Of a DNA stretch of 64,000 nucleotides, positions 25,635-33,920 are shown piece after piece. The notes under the pieces are model-generated. The model was not told where the DNA came from, did no database searches, and saw only the letters and a list, made by a program, of their open reading frames with translations. The stretch is from Pseudomonadota bacterium (GTDB taxonomy: Bacteria; Pseudomonadota; Alphaproteobacteria; Acetobacterales; Acetobacteraceae), in the NCBI GenBank assembly GCA_019351895.1, contig JABBOH010000003.1, positions 62,001-126,000 on the forward strand, given 5' to 3'. The position numbers and the translations under genes are program-made. The first letter of the stretch is position 1, and the number at the start of each line of letters is the position of its first letter.

Positions 25635-25663
25635 TCGCCATCCGCTATCTCCGCGGATGGCGA
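25635..25663 (+). terminator. Terminator-like hairpin after cydABX
   Basis: Perfect 11-bp stem TCGCCATCCGC (25635-25645) and GCGGATGGCGA (25653-25663) with a 7-nt loop, 9 nt after the cydX stop. A short pyrimidine stretch (CTTCTT) follows. It lies between converging genes. Confidence 0.65.
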
Positions 25664-25687
25664 CCGGCTTCTTAACCCCGAGGAAGC

Positions 25688-26158
25688 TTAGGCCCGCTGG
25701 ACGGCCTTCATGAAGGTCATGCCGTCGCGCTGGTGCCCGGCCACGACCAGCTTCTCCAGCAGATCCGGCCGACTGTCCCGAAGGATCGAGCGGATCGCGT
25801 TGCAGCCGAACAAGCCGGCGTGCACCTCCAACGCGCCGAACAGCGCCGCCAGAACAGCATGCGGATACAGCAGATCGAGTGCGACAACATGCTCGGCGGT
25901 CAGGAGGCTGCCAAATCTCGGACTACGTTCGAGGCGGTAATGCGCCGCGCCACAAGGCCAGGCCTGTCCCGCTCGCCGCGCGACCAGGATACCACGCTTT
26001 GACCCTGGGGCGGCCCTCGCCATGCGCCGCGCGTGGCTAAGCCATGCGTTCAGCTGCAACTCAGGTTCCGTTGCTTGCATCAATGGAAAAAGCGGACGGA
26101 TATCTGCGGCCGTCATCGCCTCAACCATCACATCTGCGGCCAAACTCATTTTCATCAT
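25688..26158 (-). CDS. Hypothetical protein, possibly GNAT-like
   Basis: A 156-residue soluble protein not assigned to a family. The arrangement (ADIRPLFPLMQAT start, a central GILVARRAG...AHYRLER strand pair, then VVALDLLYP and a C-terminal GMTFMKAVQ) loosely resembles a GNAT acetyltransferase, but the acetyl-CoA P-loop (Q/RxxGxG/A) is not visible, so this is tentative. The start is uncertain: two adjacent ATGs at 26158 and 26155, and AGGA is 13 nt upstream. It is divergent from the FNR-type regulator, with an FNR box about 30 nt upstream of its start. Confidence 0.5.
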   Translation of the reverse strand: MMKMSLAADVMVEAMTAADIRPLFPLMQATEPELQLNAWLSHARRMARAAPGSKRGILVARRAGQAWPCGAAHYRLERSPRFGSLLTAEHVVALDLLYPHAVLAALFGALEVHAGLFGCNAIRSILRDSRPDLLEKLVVAGHQRDGMTFMKAVQRA

Positions 26159-26188
26159 GGAAGCGTAGCGTTCCTAGCGAAAATGAAT

Positions 26189-26202
26189 TTGACCTGGATC
26201 AA
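26189..26202. promoter_or_regulatory. FNR-type box in front of the FNR-type regulator
   Basis: TTGACCTGGATCAA, one base off the TTGAT-N4-ATCAA consensus. Its left half (TTGACC) would also serve as a -35 element, with an AT-rich -10 region (ACATTTTACAT) about 17 bp downstream. A bound dimer would then block that promoter, which points to negative autoregulation. It could also control the divergent gene at 25688. Confidence 0.6.
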
Positions 26203-26319
26203 CGGAGTGTGACATTTTACATGACGCTTCCGGCGCCGCACATGTTCGGCGCTTGCTTGCCATCGATGCAGGCTGTAGCGTGACATTGAGGCAGCCACAG
26301 CAGCCTCCGAGGTATCGCC

Positions 26320-27114
26320 ATGCACCGGCCTCTCCCCATCCGCCCGGCTTCGGCCCATGATCACGGCCCCTGCTCGTCCTGCGATGCCCGCGCGCAAAGC
26401 GTCTGCAGCGCCATCGAGGATCGCGATCTCGCTCGCCTTGCCGAAGTCGCCGTCGTGCGCGAATTCGGCAAGGGCGAAACCTTCATCGAAGAAGGCGATC
26501 CGGCGCGCGATTTCTTCAACATCACGCGCGGCACCGTAAAAATCTTCAAACTCCTCCACGACGGGCGACAGCAGGTCACAGGTTTCGCGGGCATCGGCCA
26601 TTTCCTCGGCCTCGCCGTTTCCGACACCTATGCATTCAGCGCCGAGGCCATCGAGCCGGTGCAACTCTGCCGCTTCTCGCGCCCCAAGCTGCGGGAGGTG
26701 TTGCATGACTTTCCGGCGCTGGAGCAGAGACTGTTGGAGACCGCCTGCAACGAACTCGTCGCGGCCCAGGAACAGATGCTGCTCCTCGGCCGGAAGACGG
26801 CGCGGGAGCGTGTGGCGACCTTCCTGGTCGCGCGATGCCGAAACACTCTGCCGTGCACACAGCCCGCCGAGCACGTGGCGCTTCCCATGACGCGGAGCGA
26901 GATCGCCGACTACCTCGGGCTGACAATCGAGACCGTCAGCCGCACGCTCAGCCGCTTCAAGCTCGACAGGCGGATCGCGACCCCGTCCAACAACGAGGTC
27001 ATCATTCTGGATCGTGCCTGGCTCGATAGCACGGCCGCCGGGCATACTCCGGCCTCCGCCATTTCTGGCGTCAGCCGCCATTCAGATAGACCTGCCGCCA
27101 CTATAAGAAGTTGA
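26320..27114 (+). CDS. FNR-type oxygen-sensing transcriptional regulator (Crp/Fnr family)
   Basis: A 264-residue Crp/Fnr protein with a cyclic-nucleotide-type beta barrel (about 40-150) and a C-terminal winged helix. Cys18, Cys21 and Cys29 near the N-terminus plus Cys117 in the barrel match the four ligands of the oxygen-labile 4Fe-4S cluster of FNR, FnrN and FnrL, so it senses oxygen itself, unlike FixK. The recognition helix (ETVSRTLSRFK, about 204-214) has the E-x3-R that reads TTGAT half-sites. Such sites occur upstream of xfp, of cydA/cydD and of its own gene, so those are probable direct targets. Confidence 0.9.
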   Translation: MHRPLPIRPASAHDHGPCSSCDARAQSVCSAIEDRDLARLAEVAVVREFGKGETFIEEGDPARDFFNITRGTVKIFKLLHDGRQQVTGFAGIGHFLGLAVSDTYAFSAEAIEPVQLCRFSRPKLREVLHDFPALEQRLLETACNELVAAQEQMLLLGRKTARERVATFLVARCRNTLPCTQPAEHVALPMTRSEIADYLGLTIETVSRTLSRFKLDRRIATPSNNEVIILDRAWLDSTAAGHTPASAISGVSRHSDRPAATIRS

Positions 27115-27143
27115 AACTTGGAAAGTGATGTTCTAAACATCAC
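27111..27143 (+). promoter_or_regulatory. Promoter with overlapping perfect operator for small HTH regulator
   Basis: A sigma70-like promoter TTGAAA (27111-27116), 17-bp spacer, TAAACA (27134-27139). Over the spacer and -10 lies a perfect inverted repeat GTGATGTT-CTA-AACATCAC (27125-27143). The next gene, 37 nt downstream, encodes a single-domain HTH protein, so autorepression at this site is likely. Confidence 0.62.
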
Positions 27144-27179
27144 CCATGGTTCAGTTATGGGCACATCAGGTGGGGGCGC

Positions 27180-27425
27180 ATGATCACTGCGGCACAGATG
27201 CGGGCCGCTCGGGCGCTGCTTGGCATGGACCAGCGGGAACTCGCCGAACGGACAGGTCTTTCGCTGCCCACGATCCAGCGCATGGAGGCGAGCGAAGGCG
27301 TCATCCGCGGCAATGTCGACTCGCTGATGAAATTGATCTCGGGTCTCGAGGAGGCCGGCATCGTTTTGATTTCGGAGGGAGCGCTCAGCGCCTCTGGCGG
27401 CCGAGGTCTCCGGCTGAAGGGTTGA
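27180..27425 (+). CDS. Small XRE/Cro-type HTH transcriptional regulator
   Basis: An 81-residue protein that is almost only a lambda-repressor-like HTH domain: ITAAQMRAARALLGMDQRELAERTGLSLPTIQRME, then a helical tail ending with SEGALSASGGRGLRLKG. It lacks a sensing domain. AGGTGGGGG lies just upstream of the ATG. It ends 19 nt before the hyfB-like gene, so it may be the first gene of that operon. A perfect dyad overlaps its own promoter. It may control the hydrogenase-like operon as well as itself. Confidence 0.82.
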   Translation: MITAAQMRAARALLGMDQRELAERTGLSLPTIQRMEASEGVIRGNVDSLMKLISGLEEAGIVLISEGALSASGGRGLRLKG

Positions 27426-27444
27426 GCGGCCCGGATCCCGGGAT

Positions 27445-29445
27445 ATGCAGCCTCCCATGATGCTTGCCGCCCTGCTCTGCATTCTGGGGCTCCTGGCGAT
27501 TGCCGGTATCGGGGCGGCCCTTAAGGGAGACCGCGCAACGCCAGTGGTCTATGGCGGGACAGCAGTCGTCTCGCTCGTGCTCTGCGCGCTGTCGCTAGCC
27601 GCGATCCTGGCGCCTGCCGAGACACTCGTGCTGCCGCTCGGAATTCCATGGATCGGCGCGCATTTTCGGCTTGATGCGCTATCGGCCGCGTTCCTCACGA
27701 TCGTCAACCTGGGCAGCCTCGGCGCCAGCGTCTACGCCGTCGGCTACGGTCGGCACGAGGATGATCCCGCCCGGGTGCTGCCCTTCTACCCGGTCTTCCT
27801 CGCAGCCATGAACCTCGTCATCATCGCCGATGACGCCTACAGCTTTCTGTTCGCCTGGGAACTCATGTCGCTCGCCTCATGGGCGCTGGTGATGGCGCGG
27901 CATCGCGCGGCGGAGACGGCGCGCGCCGGGTACATCTACCTCGTCATGGCGAGCGCGGGCACCTTTGCACTTCTGCTCGCCTTCGGCCTGCTCGGCGGCA
28001 GCGCCGGCGGGGATACCTTCGCGACGATCGCGGCCCATCCGCTACCGCCCGGCCTGGCGGCCCTGGCACTCGCTCTCGTGTTTATCGGGGCGGGATCGAA
28101 GGCCGGTCTCGTGCCGCTCCATGTCTGGCTGCCGCTCGCCCATCCCGCAGCGCCGAGCCATGTCTCGGCTCTGATGAGCGGCGTCATGACCAAGGTTGCG
28201 ATCTACGCCTTCATCCGGATCGTTTTCGATCTCATGGGCACGCCGTCCTGGTGGTGGGGCGTTCCCGCCATCGTGCTCGGCAGCGTCACCGCCGCACTCG
28301 GCATCCTGTACGCGCTGATGGAGACGGACCTCAAGCGCGTCCTCGCCTACAGCACCATCGAGAATATCGGCATCATCTTCATCGCGATCGGCTTGGCCCT
28401 CGCCTTCAAGGCGAGCGGTCTTGCTGCCGCGGCGGCGCTCGCGCTCACCGCCGCGCTGTTCCACGCGTTCAACCACATGCTGTTCAAAAGCGTGCTGTTT
28501 TTCGGGGCCGGCAGCGTGATCGCGGGCACCGGCGAGCAGGACATGGAGAAGCTCGGCGGCCTCATCCACGGCATGCCCTACGGCGCCGCTGCCTTCCTGG
28601 TCGCGAGCCTCGCGATCTCCGCCTTGCCGCCGTTCAACGGTTTCGCCTCGGAGTGGCTGGTCTTCCAAAGCATCCTGGTGAGCCCGCATCTCGACCGGAT
28701 GGGTCTGAAGCTGCTGGTGCCGGCGGCCGGCGTGCTGCTCGCCCTCGCCGCCGCCCTCGCCGCCGCCTGCTTCATCCGCGCCTTCGGAACGACTTATCTC
28801 GGCCGGCCACGCTCGGCCGCTGCCACGCGCGCGCATGAGGCCGACCGCTGGTCGCTCGGCGCCATGATCGGCGGCGCGGCGCTCTGTCTGCTCGCCGGCA
28901 TCTTTCCCGGTTTCGTCATCGACTGGCTGCAACCTGTCTGCACCCTCCTCACCGGCGGCCGCATGCCGCCCCAGGCGAGCATTCCCTGGCTGTCGATCGA
29001 ACCGATCTCGGCCAGCCGCAGTTCCTACAACGGTCTCGTCATCTGCCTGTTCCTGCTCGCGGCCGGTTCGTTGACGGCGGCGGTCATCCACCGCTTTGCC
29101 TCGCGTGCCGTGCGCCGAGCACCCGCCTGGGGCTGCGGCTACCCGGCCGCCGCGCAGTATTCCGCGACCAGCCTGGCGCAACCCCTTCGCCGCGTCTTCG
29201 GCGCGGTCGTCTTCGCCGCGCATGAGGACGTATCGATGCCCGCGCCGGGCGATACTGCACCCGCGCGCATCACGCGCTACATGCGAGACCCGGTCTGGGC
29301 TTTCGGCTATGCGCCGCTTGCAAAGGCCGTCGAGTTTGCCGCGGCCCGGCTGAACCGCGTCCAGTTCCTCACCATCCGCACCTATCTCAGCTTCGTCTTC
29401 GTCACCCTCGTGCTGTTGCTGGCGGTGCTCGCGGTATGGGCCTGA
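27445..29445 (+). CDS. hyfB: Hydrogenase-4-like membrane subunit B (NuoL/MrpA antiporter family)
   Basis: A 666-residue proton (or sodium) translocating subunit with about 16 membrane segments. The antiporter core carries the key Glu in FAWELMSLASW (about residue 137) and the key Lys in GSKAGLVPLHVWLPLAHPAAPSHVSALMSG; the second channel half has LAYSTIENIGIIF. Length and C-terminal part (RRAPAWGCGYP) match HyfB rather than NuoL. It starts a tight operon hyfB-C-E-F-G-I and overlaps the next gene by 10 nt. Confidence 0.88.
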   Translation: MQPPMMLAALLCILGLLAIAGIGAALKGDRATPVVYGGTAVVSLVLCALSLAAILAPAETLVLPLGIPWIGAHFRLDALSAAFLTIVNLGSLGASVYAVGYGRHEDDPARVLPFYPVFLAAMNLVIIADDAYSFLFAWELMSLASWALVMARHRAAETARAGYIYLVMASAGTFALLLAFGLLGGSAGGDTFATIAAHPLPPGLAALALALVFIGAGSKAGLVPLHVWLPLAHPAAPSHVSALMSGVMTKVAIYAFIRIVFDLMGTPSWWWGVPAIVLGSVTAALGILYALMETDLKRVLAYSTIENIGIIFIAIGLALAFKASGLAAAAALALTAALFHAFNHMLFKSVLFFGAGSVIAGTGEQDMEKLGGLIHGMPYGAAAFLVASLAISALPPFNGFASEWLVFQSILVSPHLDRMGLKLLVPAAGVLLALAAALAAACFIRAFGTTYLGRPRSAAATRAHEADRWSLGAMIGGAALCLLAGIFPGFVIDWLQPVCTLLTGGRMPPQASIPWLSIEPISASRSSYNGLVICLFLLAAGSLTAAVIHRFASRAVRRAPAWGCGYPAAAQYSATSLAQPLRRVFGAVVFAAHEDVSMPAPGDTAPARITRYMRDPVWAFGYAPLAKAVEFAAARLNRVQFLTIRTYLSFVFVTLVLLLAVLAVWA

Positions 29446-30413
29446 CGCTCCCGACGGTCGTGGAGCCGCTTGCGCAACTCCTGGTGCAGCTTGGGCAGGT
29501 TCTGCTCGTGGCGGCGATCGCGCCGGGCGTCACCGGCCTGATCCGCCGCGTGAAAGCGCGGCTCCAGCGCCGGCACGGGCCGCCGATCCTGCAGCCCTAT
29601 CGCGATCTGCGCCGGCTTCTGGGTAAGGAGGTCGTGGTTGCCGACAGCACCTCCTGGTTTTTCCGCGCGGCACCCTACGGCGTGTTCGCCGCGACCTGGG
29701 TTGCGGCCGCGCTAGTGCCGACCTTCAAGACCGGCCTCATGTTCAGCTGGTCCGGCGACCTCATCGCGATCGTGGCGCTCCTCGGCCTTGCCCGCTTCCT
29801 CCAGGCCGCAGCCGCCATGGACACCGGCACCAGCTTCGCCGGGATCGGTGTGAGCCGCGAAGTTATGATCGCGTCACTCGCCGAGCCCGCGATGATCATG
29901 GTCGTCTTCACGGTATCCCTGGTCGCCGGCGCCACCCAGCTTTCGACCGTCGCGCATTTCATGGTGACGACGGGCGGTCTGCGCGTGTCGCTCGGCATGG
30001 CGCTGTTCGCGCTCATCATCGTGGCTCTGGCCGAGAACACGCGCATCCCGCTCGACAATCCGGCGACGCATCTGGAACTGACCATGGTGCACGAGGCGAT
30101 GCTGCTCGAATATTCAGGACGTCATCTGGCGATGATGGAACTCGCGGCCTCCCTTCGGATGGTACTCTACATCTCGCTCATCGCCTGTATCTTCCTGCCA
30201 TTCGGGCTTGTGGCGGGCGGCGCCCCCCTCATCGCGCAAGCCGCGGCCTTGCTGGCGTACTTGGCCAAAGTCCTCGTCGCCTGCGTGCTGCTGGCGACGT
30301 TTGAAATGACAACCGCCAAGATGCGGGTCTTCCGCGTTCCGAGCCTCCTCGGCATCGCGCTGATGCTGGGGCTGCTCGGCACGCTCCTGCTGTTCGTGTC
30401 CGGGGGAATGTGA
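29436..30413 (+). CDS. hyfC: Hydrogenase-4-like membrane subunit C (NuoH family)
   Basis: A 325-residue membrane subunit of about eight helices, homologous to NuoH/HycD, which links the peripheral arm to the ion channels. Family motifs are GLIRRVKARLQRRHGPPILQPYRDLRRLLGKE near residue 30 and IPLDNPATHLELTMVHEAMLLEYSG near residue 205, with the acidic residues needed for coupling. It overlaps hyfB by 10 nt and shares TGATG with hyfE. Confidence 0.9.
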   Translation: MGLTLPTVVEPLAQLLVQLGQVLLVAAIAPGVTGLIRRVKARLQRRHGPPILQPYRDLRRLLGKEVVVADSTSWFFRAAPYGVFAATWVAAALVPTFKTGLMFSWSGDLIAIVALLGLARFLQAAAAMDTGTSFAGIGVSREVMIASLAEPAMIMVVFTVSLVAGATQLSTVAHFMVTTGGLRVSLGMALFALIIVALAENTRIPLDNPATHLELTMVHEAMLLEYSGRHLAMMELAASLRMVLYISLIACIFLPFGLVAGGAPLIAQAAALLAYLAKVLVACVLLATFEMTTAKMRVFRVPSLLGIALMLGLLGTLLLFVSGGM

Positions 30414-31075
30414 TGTCTCCCATCTCGCTCGACGTGGCGCACATGTTTGCAGGCGGCCTCGTGCTCGTCAGCTTCATGATGCTGTATCAGGATCGCCTGC
30501 CGCCGCTGATCAACGCGCTCTCGCTGCATTCGCTGCTGCTCGGCCTGTCCGTCGCGTGGCAGGCGCATATCCAGAACGCGCCGGAACTTTATGTGACGGC
30601 GGTCCTCGCCGTCGGCCTCAAATGCATCCTCATTCCTATGGCGCTTCGCCGGATGGTGGTGCGCATGGGCCTGCAGCGTGAGATCGAGGTCGTCATCGGC
30701 ACGGGGATCACCATGCTGATCGGCATCGGGCTCGTGGCCCTTTCGATGGATCTCATGCTCCGCGTCACGGCAGGATCGAGCGCGCTGGTGCGGGAGGATG
30801 TCGCGCTCTCGCTTTCCGTGGTGCTGCTCGGCCTGCTGATGATGGTCACCCGCCGCAACGCCGTGAGCCAGGTCATCGGCTTCATGTCTCTGGAGAACGG
30901 GCTCATTCTGGCGGGCACGGGCGCGCGGGGCATGCCGCTGGTGGTCGAGATCAGCGTCGCCTTCTCCGTGCTCATCGCCTTCATCGTCATCGGCATCTTT
31001 CTGTTCCGCATCCGGGAGCGTTTCGATACGGTCGATGTCCGCGCGCTCGACGTGATGCGCGGCGAGCAATCATGA
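30413..31075 (+). CDS. hyfE: Hydrogenase-4-like membrane subunit E (NuoK-related)
   Basis: A 220-residue membrane protein of the HyfE family, with a NuoK-like C-terminal half (RNAVSQVIGFMSLENGLILAG). The ATG at 30413, overlapping the hyfC stop in TGATG with GGGGGA upstream, is chosen over a GTG 3 nt earlier. It overlaps hyfF by 4 nt (ATGA). Confidence 0.87.
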   Translation: MSPISLDVAHMFAGGLVLVSFMMLYQDRLPPLINALSLHSLLLGLSVAWQAHIQNAPELYVTAVLAVGLKCILIPMALRRMVVRMGLQREIEVVIGTGITMLIGIGLVALSMDLMLRVTAGSSALVREDVALSLSVVLLGLLMMVTRRNAVSQVIGFMSLENGLILAGTGARGMPLVVEISVAFSVLIAFIVIGIFLFRIRERFDTVDVRALDVMRGEQS

Positions 31076-32520
31076 GTCCGCTGCCGCTCAACCCCATCGG
31101 CGCGCTGCTGCTCACCTCGCTACTGGGTGCGGCGGTGCTCGCGCTCATGCCGAACTACCGCTGGTCGGCGCGGGTGAACGTCGCGGCGAGCGGCCTCGCC
31201 TGTCTTTGGGCGCTCGCGCTGTTCCACGCGCGCCCCCCGGCCACCACCTTGTTCATCGCCGACGATCTCAACACGATCTTCATCGCGCTCAACACGCTCG
31301 TCGGATTCACGACCAGCATCTTCAGCGCGAGCTATATCGAACATGAGCTGGAAACCGGCCGGCTCACGCCGGGCTATCTGCGGTTCTACCACGCGATGTT
31401 CCAGCTCATGATGTTCGGCATGAATCTCGCCCTCACCGCCAACAACATCGGGCTGATGTGGGTGGCGGTCGAGCTTGCAACGCTGACGACGGTCATGATG
31501 GTCGGCATCTACCGCAGCCATGCGGCGCTGGAAGCGGCATGGAAGTATTTCATCCTCGGCAGCGTCGGCATCGGGCTCGCCCTGTTCGGCACCATCCTCG
31601 TCTATCTCGCGGCCGTCACCGTGCTCGGCGAGGGCATGCGCTCCATGGAATGGACCAATCTGCTCCATCACGCGTCCGAACTCGATCCATCGCTGCTCGA
31701 TGTCGCCTTCATCTTTCTGCTGCTCGGTTATGGCACCAAGGTCGGGCTGGCGCCGATGCACGCATGGCTGCCCGATGCGCATGCCGAAGGACCGACGCCG
31801 GTTTCGGCCGTGCTCTCGGGCCTGCTGCTCAACGTCGCGCTCTATGCCCTGCTACGCTTCAAGATGATCATGTCGGCCAATCCCGGAGCGATCTCGGTCG
31901 GGCCGCTGATGATCGTGCTCGGCCTCGGTTCGCTGATCTTCGCCTCGCTGATGCTCTACCGGCGCGGCGACATCAAACGCCTTTTCGCCTATTCCTCCAT
32001 CGAGCATATGGGCATCATCGCCTTCGCCTTCGGCATGGGAGGCCCTTTGGGGAATTTTGCAGGCCTCATGCAGATGGTCATGCACAGCCTGACGAAGTCC
32101 GCGATCTTCTTCGCGGTCGGTCACATCGCCCAGGCCAAGGGCACGCAGAGGATCTCCGAGATCCGCGGCCTCACCACCAGCCATCCGCTCCTCGGCTGGA
32201 CGCTCGTCGCCGGAGTGGTCGCGATCGCCGGCCTGCCGCCCTTTGGCATTTTCATGAGCGAGTTTCTGGTCCTCACCTCGACCTTCGCCCGCGCGCCTGC
32301 TCTCGCCGTGCTCGCCGCGATCGGATTGCTGCTCGCGCTCGGCGCTCTGCTGCTGCGTCTGGGCTCGCTCGCCTTCGGCGCGCCCACAGGCTCCATGGCT
32401 CCCGTGCGCGCCACCTACCTCCCCATCTTCGCCCATCTGGCGCTCGTGCTCATCGGCGGCATCTACATCCCGGCCGCCATGGTCGCATGGTTCCAGAACG
32501 TGGCGGTGCTGCTCAAATGA
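31072..32520 (+). CDS. hyfF: Hydrogenase-4-like membrane subunit F (NuoN/NuoL antiporter family)
   Basis: A second antiporter-type subunit, 482 residues with about 14 helices. The proton-path residues are visible: Glu in WVAVELATLTTVMM, Lys in GYGTKVGLAPMHAWLPDAH, and FAYSSIEHMGIIAF in the second half. HyfD, the third antiporter of full hydrogenase-4 operons, is missing here, so this complex has two antiporter-like subunits (HyfB and HyfF). It overlaps hyfG in ATGA (32517-32520). Confidence 0.9.
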   Translation: MSPLPLNPIGALLLTSLLGAAVLALMPNYRWSARVNVAASGLACLWALALFHARPPATTLFIADDLNTIFIALNTLVGFTTSIFSASYIEHELETGRLTPGYLRFYHAMFQLMMFGMNLALTANNIGLMWVAVELATLTTVMMVGIYRSHAALEAAWKYFILGSVGIGLALFGTILVYLAAVTVLGEGMRSMEWTNLLHHASELDPSLLDVAFIFLLLGYGTKVGLAPMHAWLPDAHAEGPTPVSAVLSGLLLNVALYALLRFKMIMSANPGAISVGPLMIVLGLGSLIFASLMLYRRGDIKRLFAYSSIEHMGIIAFAFGMGGPLGNFAGLMQMVMHSLTKSAIFFAVGHIAQAKGTQRISEIRGLTTSHPLLGWTLVAGVVAIAGLPPFGIFMSEFLVLTSTFARAPALAVLAAIGLLLALGALLLRLGSLAFGAPTGSMAPVRATYLPIFAHLALVLIGGIYIPAAMVAWFQNVAVLLK

Positions 32521-33920
32521 CGGCCGTCGCCACCGCGAGCTGGGTCGAGACCACGGCGTTGCTCGCCGATGGGGCGCTGACCCTGCTCGGGCTCTGGGGT
32601 GAGCCCGACCGGGTTCATATGGCGGTCGCCGAAGCCGCCAACGCCGCCGCCATCCGGCTGCTGACGCTGCCCTGCCCCCTTGGACGCTATCCTTCGGTCG
32701 GGCGGCTGCACGCGTCCGCCATCCGTCTTGAGCGCGCGGCCGCCGACCTCTGGGGTCTCGAACCTGAGGGCCTGCCCGACACGCGACCTTGGCTCGATCA
32801 CAGCGCGCCGGACTACGCCTTCCTGCCGGTGGAGGGCGACAACCTGCACGAGGTGCCGGTCGGGCCTGTCCATGCGGGCATCATCGAGCCCGGGCATTTC
32901 CGCTTCACCGCCGACGGCGAGACCGTCGTGCGGCTCGAAGCTCGGCTCGGCTATTGCCACAAGGGCATCGAGCGGCTGCTTCAGGGCGCGTCGCTCGCGA
33001 CCGGGGCGCGGCTCGCTGGACGTTGCTCCGGCGATTCGACCGTTGCCTATGCCCTCGCCTTTGCCCAGGCCGCAGAGGCCGCGCTCGGCTATGTGCCGCC
33101 GCCGCGCGCCGTCTGGCTGCGGGCGCTGATGGCGGAGCTGGAACGGCTGGCCAATCATCTCGGCGATGTCGGGGCCATCTGCAACGACGCGGCCTTTGCC
33201 ATCATGCTTGCGAACTGCTCCGTGCTGCGCGAGGGCGTGCTGCGTGAGGCCGCAGCCACCTTCGGCCATCGCCTCATGATGGATCGCGTGGTGCCGGGCG
33301 GGGTCGCGCTCGATCTCGACGCCGCCGGCCTCGCGCGCATTGTGGCCCTGGCGGCGGAGACACGGCGCCGCTTCCGCCCGCTGATCGCGCTCTACGAGAA
33401 GACCGCCTCGCTGCAGGACCGGACCGTGGGCACCGGCTTCCTCAAGCCGTCGCTCGCCGAGGCCTTCGGTGCCGGGGGCTTCATAGGCCGCGCCTCCGGC
33501 CGGCGCTGCGACGCGCGGCGCTGGCCGGGCTACGCGCCCTATCCCGATCTCGATTTCGAGGTGCCGGTGCTGACCGATGGCGATGTGCATGGCCGCCTTT
33601 GGGTCCGCGTGCTCGAGATCGAGCAGTCGCTGCGGCTGATCGAGCAGATCGCGGGGCGGCTCCCGCCGGGCGCTATTCGCACCGAAACGCCCGAGCGCGG
33701 CGCCACAGCGGAGGGGATGGCGCTGGTGGAGGGGTTCCGCGGCGATATCCTGGTCTGGCTGAGGCTGGAGGCGGATGGGCGGATCGGACGCTGCCACCTG
33801 CGCGATCCGTCCTGGTTTCAATGGCCGCTGCTGGAGGCGGTGATCGAGGGCAACATCATCGCGGACTTCCCGCTCTGCAACAAATCCTTCAACTGCTCCT
33901 ATTCCGGGGCCGATCTCTGA
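32517..33920 (+). CDS. hyfG: Hydrogenase-4-like large subunit (HyfG/NuoCD family) lacking canonical NiFe cysteine pairs
   Basis: A 467-residue peripheral subunit: N-terminal NuoC-like part (about 1-125), then the NuoD/HycE-like part. RLGYCHKGIERLL (143-155) matches the region before the first metal motif. In HycE this motif is C-x2-C within RVCGICGFAH; here it reads RLAGRCSGDS (165-174), so the first Cys is Ala168 and only Cys170 stays. The C-terminal motif, normally DPCxxC, is D450-FPLC454-NKSFNC460: two Cys but spaced five apart. A normal NiFe site is therefore unlikely. This fits hydrogenase-related (Ehr-type) complexes. It shares TGATG with hyfI. Confidence 0.85.
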   Translation: MTAVATASWVETTALLADGALTLLGLWGEPDRVHMAVAEAANAAAIRLLTLPCPLGRYPSVGRLHASAIRLERAAADLWGLEPEGLPDTRPWLDHSAPDYAFLPVEGDNLHEVPVGPVHAGIIEPGHFRFTADGETVVRLEARLGYCHKGIERLLQGASLATGARLAGRCSGDSTVAYALAFAQAAEAALGYVPPPRAVWLRALMAELERLANHLGDVGAICNDAAFAIMLANCSVLREGVLREAAATFGHRLMMDRVVPGGVALDLDAAGLARIVALAAETRRRFRPLIALYEKTASLQDRTVGTGFLKPSLAEAFGAGGFIGRASGRRCDARRWPGYAPYPDLDFEVPVLTDGDVHGRLWVRVLEIEQSLRLIEQIAGRLPPGAIRTETPERGATAEGMALVEGFRGDILVWLRLEADGRIGRCHLRDPSWFQWPLLEAVIEGNIIADFPLCNKSFNCSYSGADL

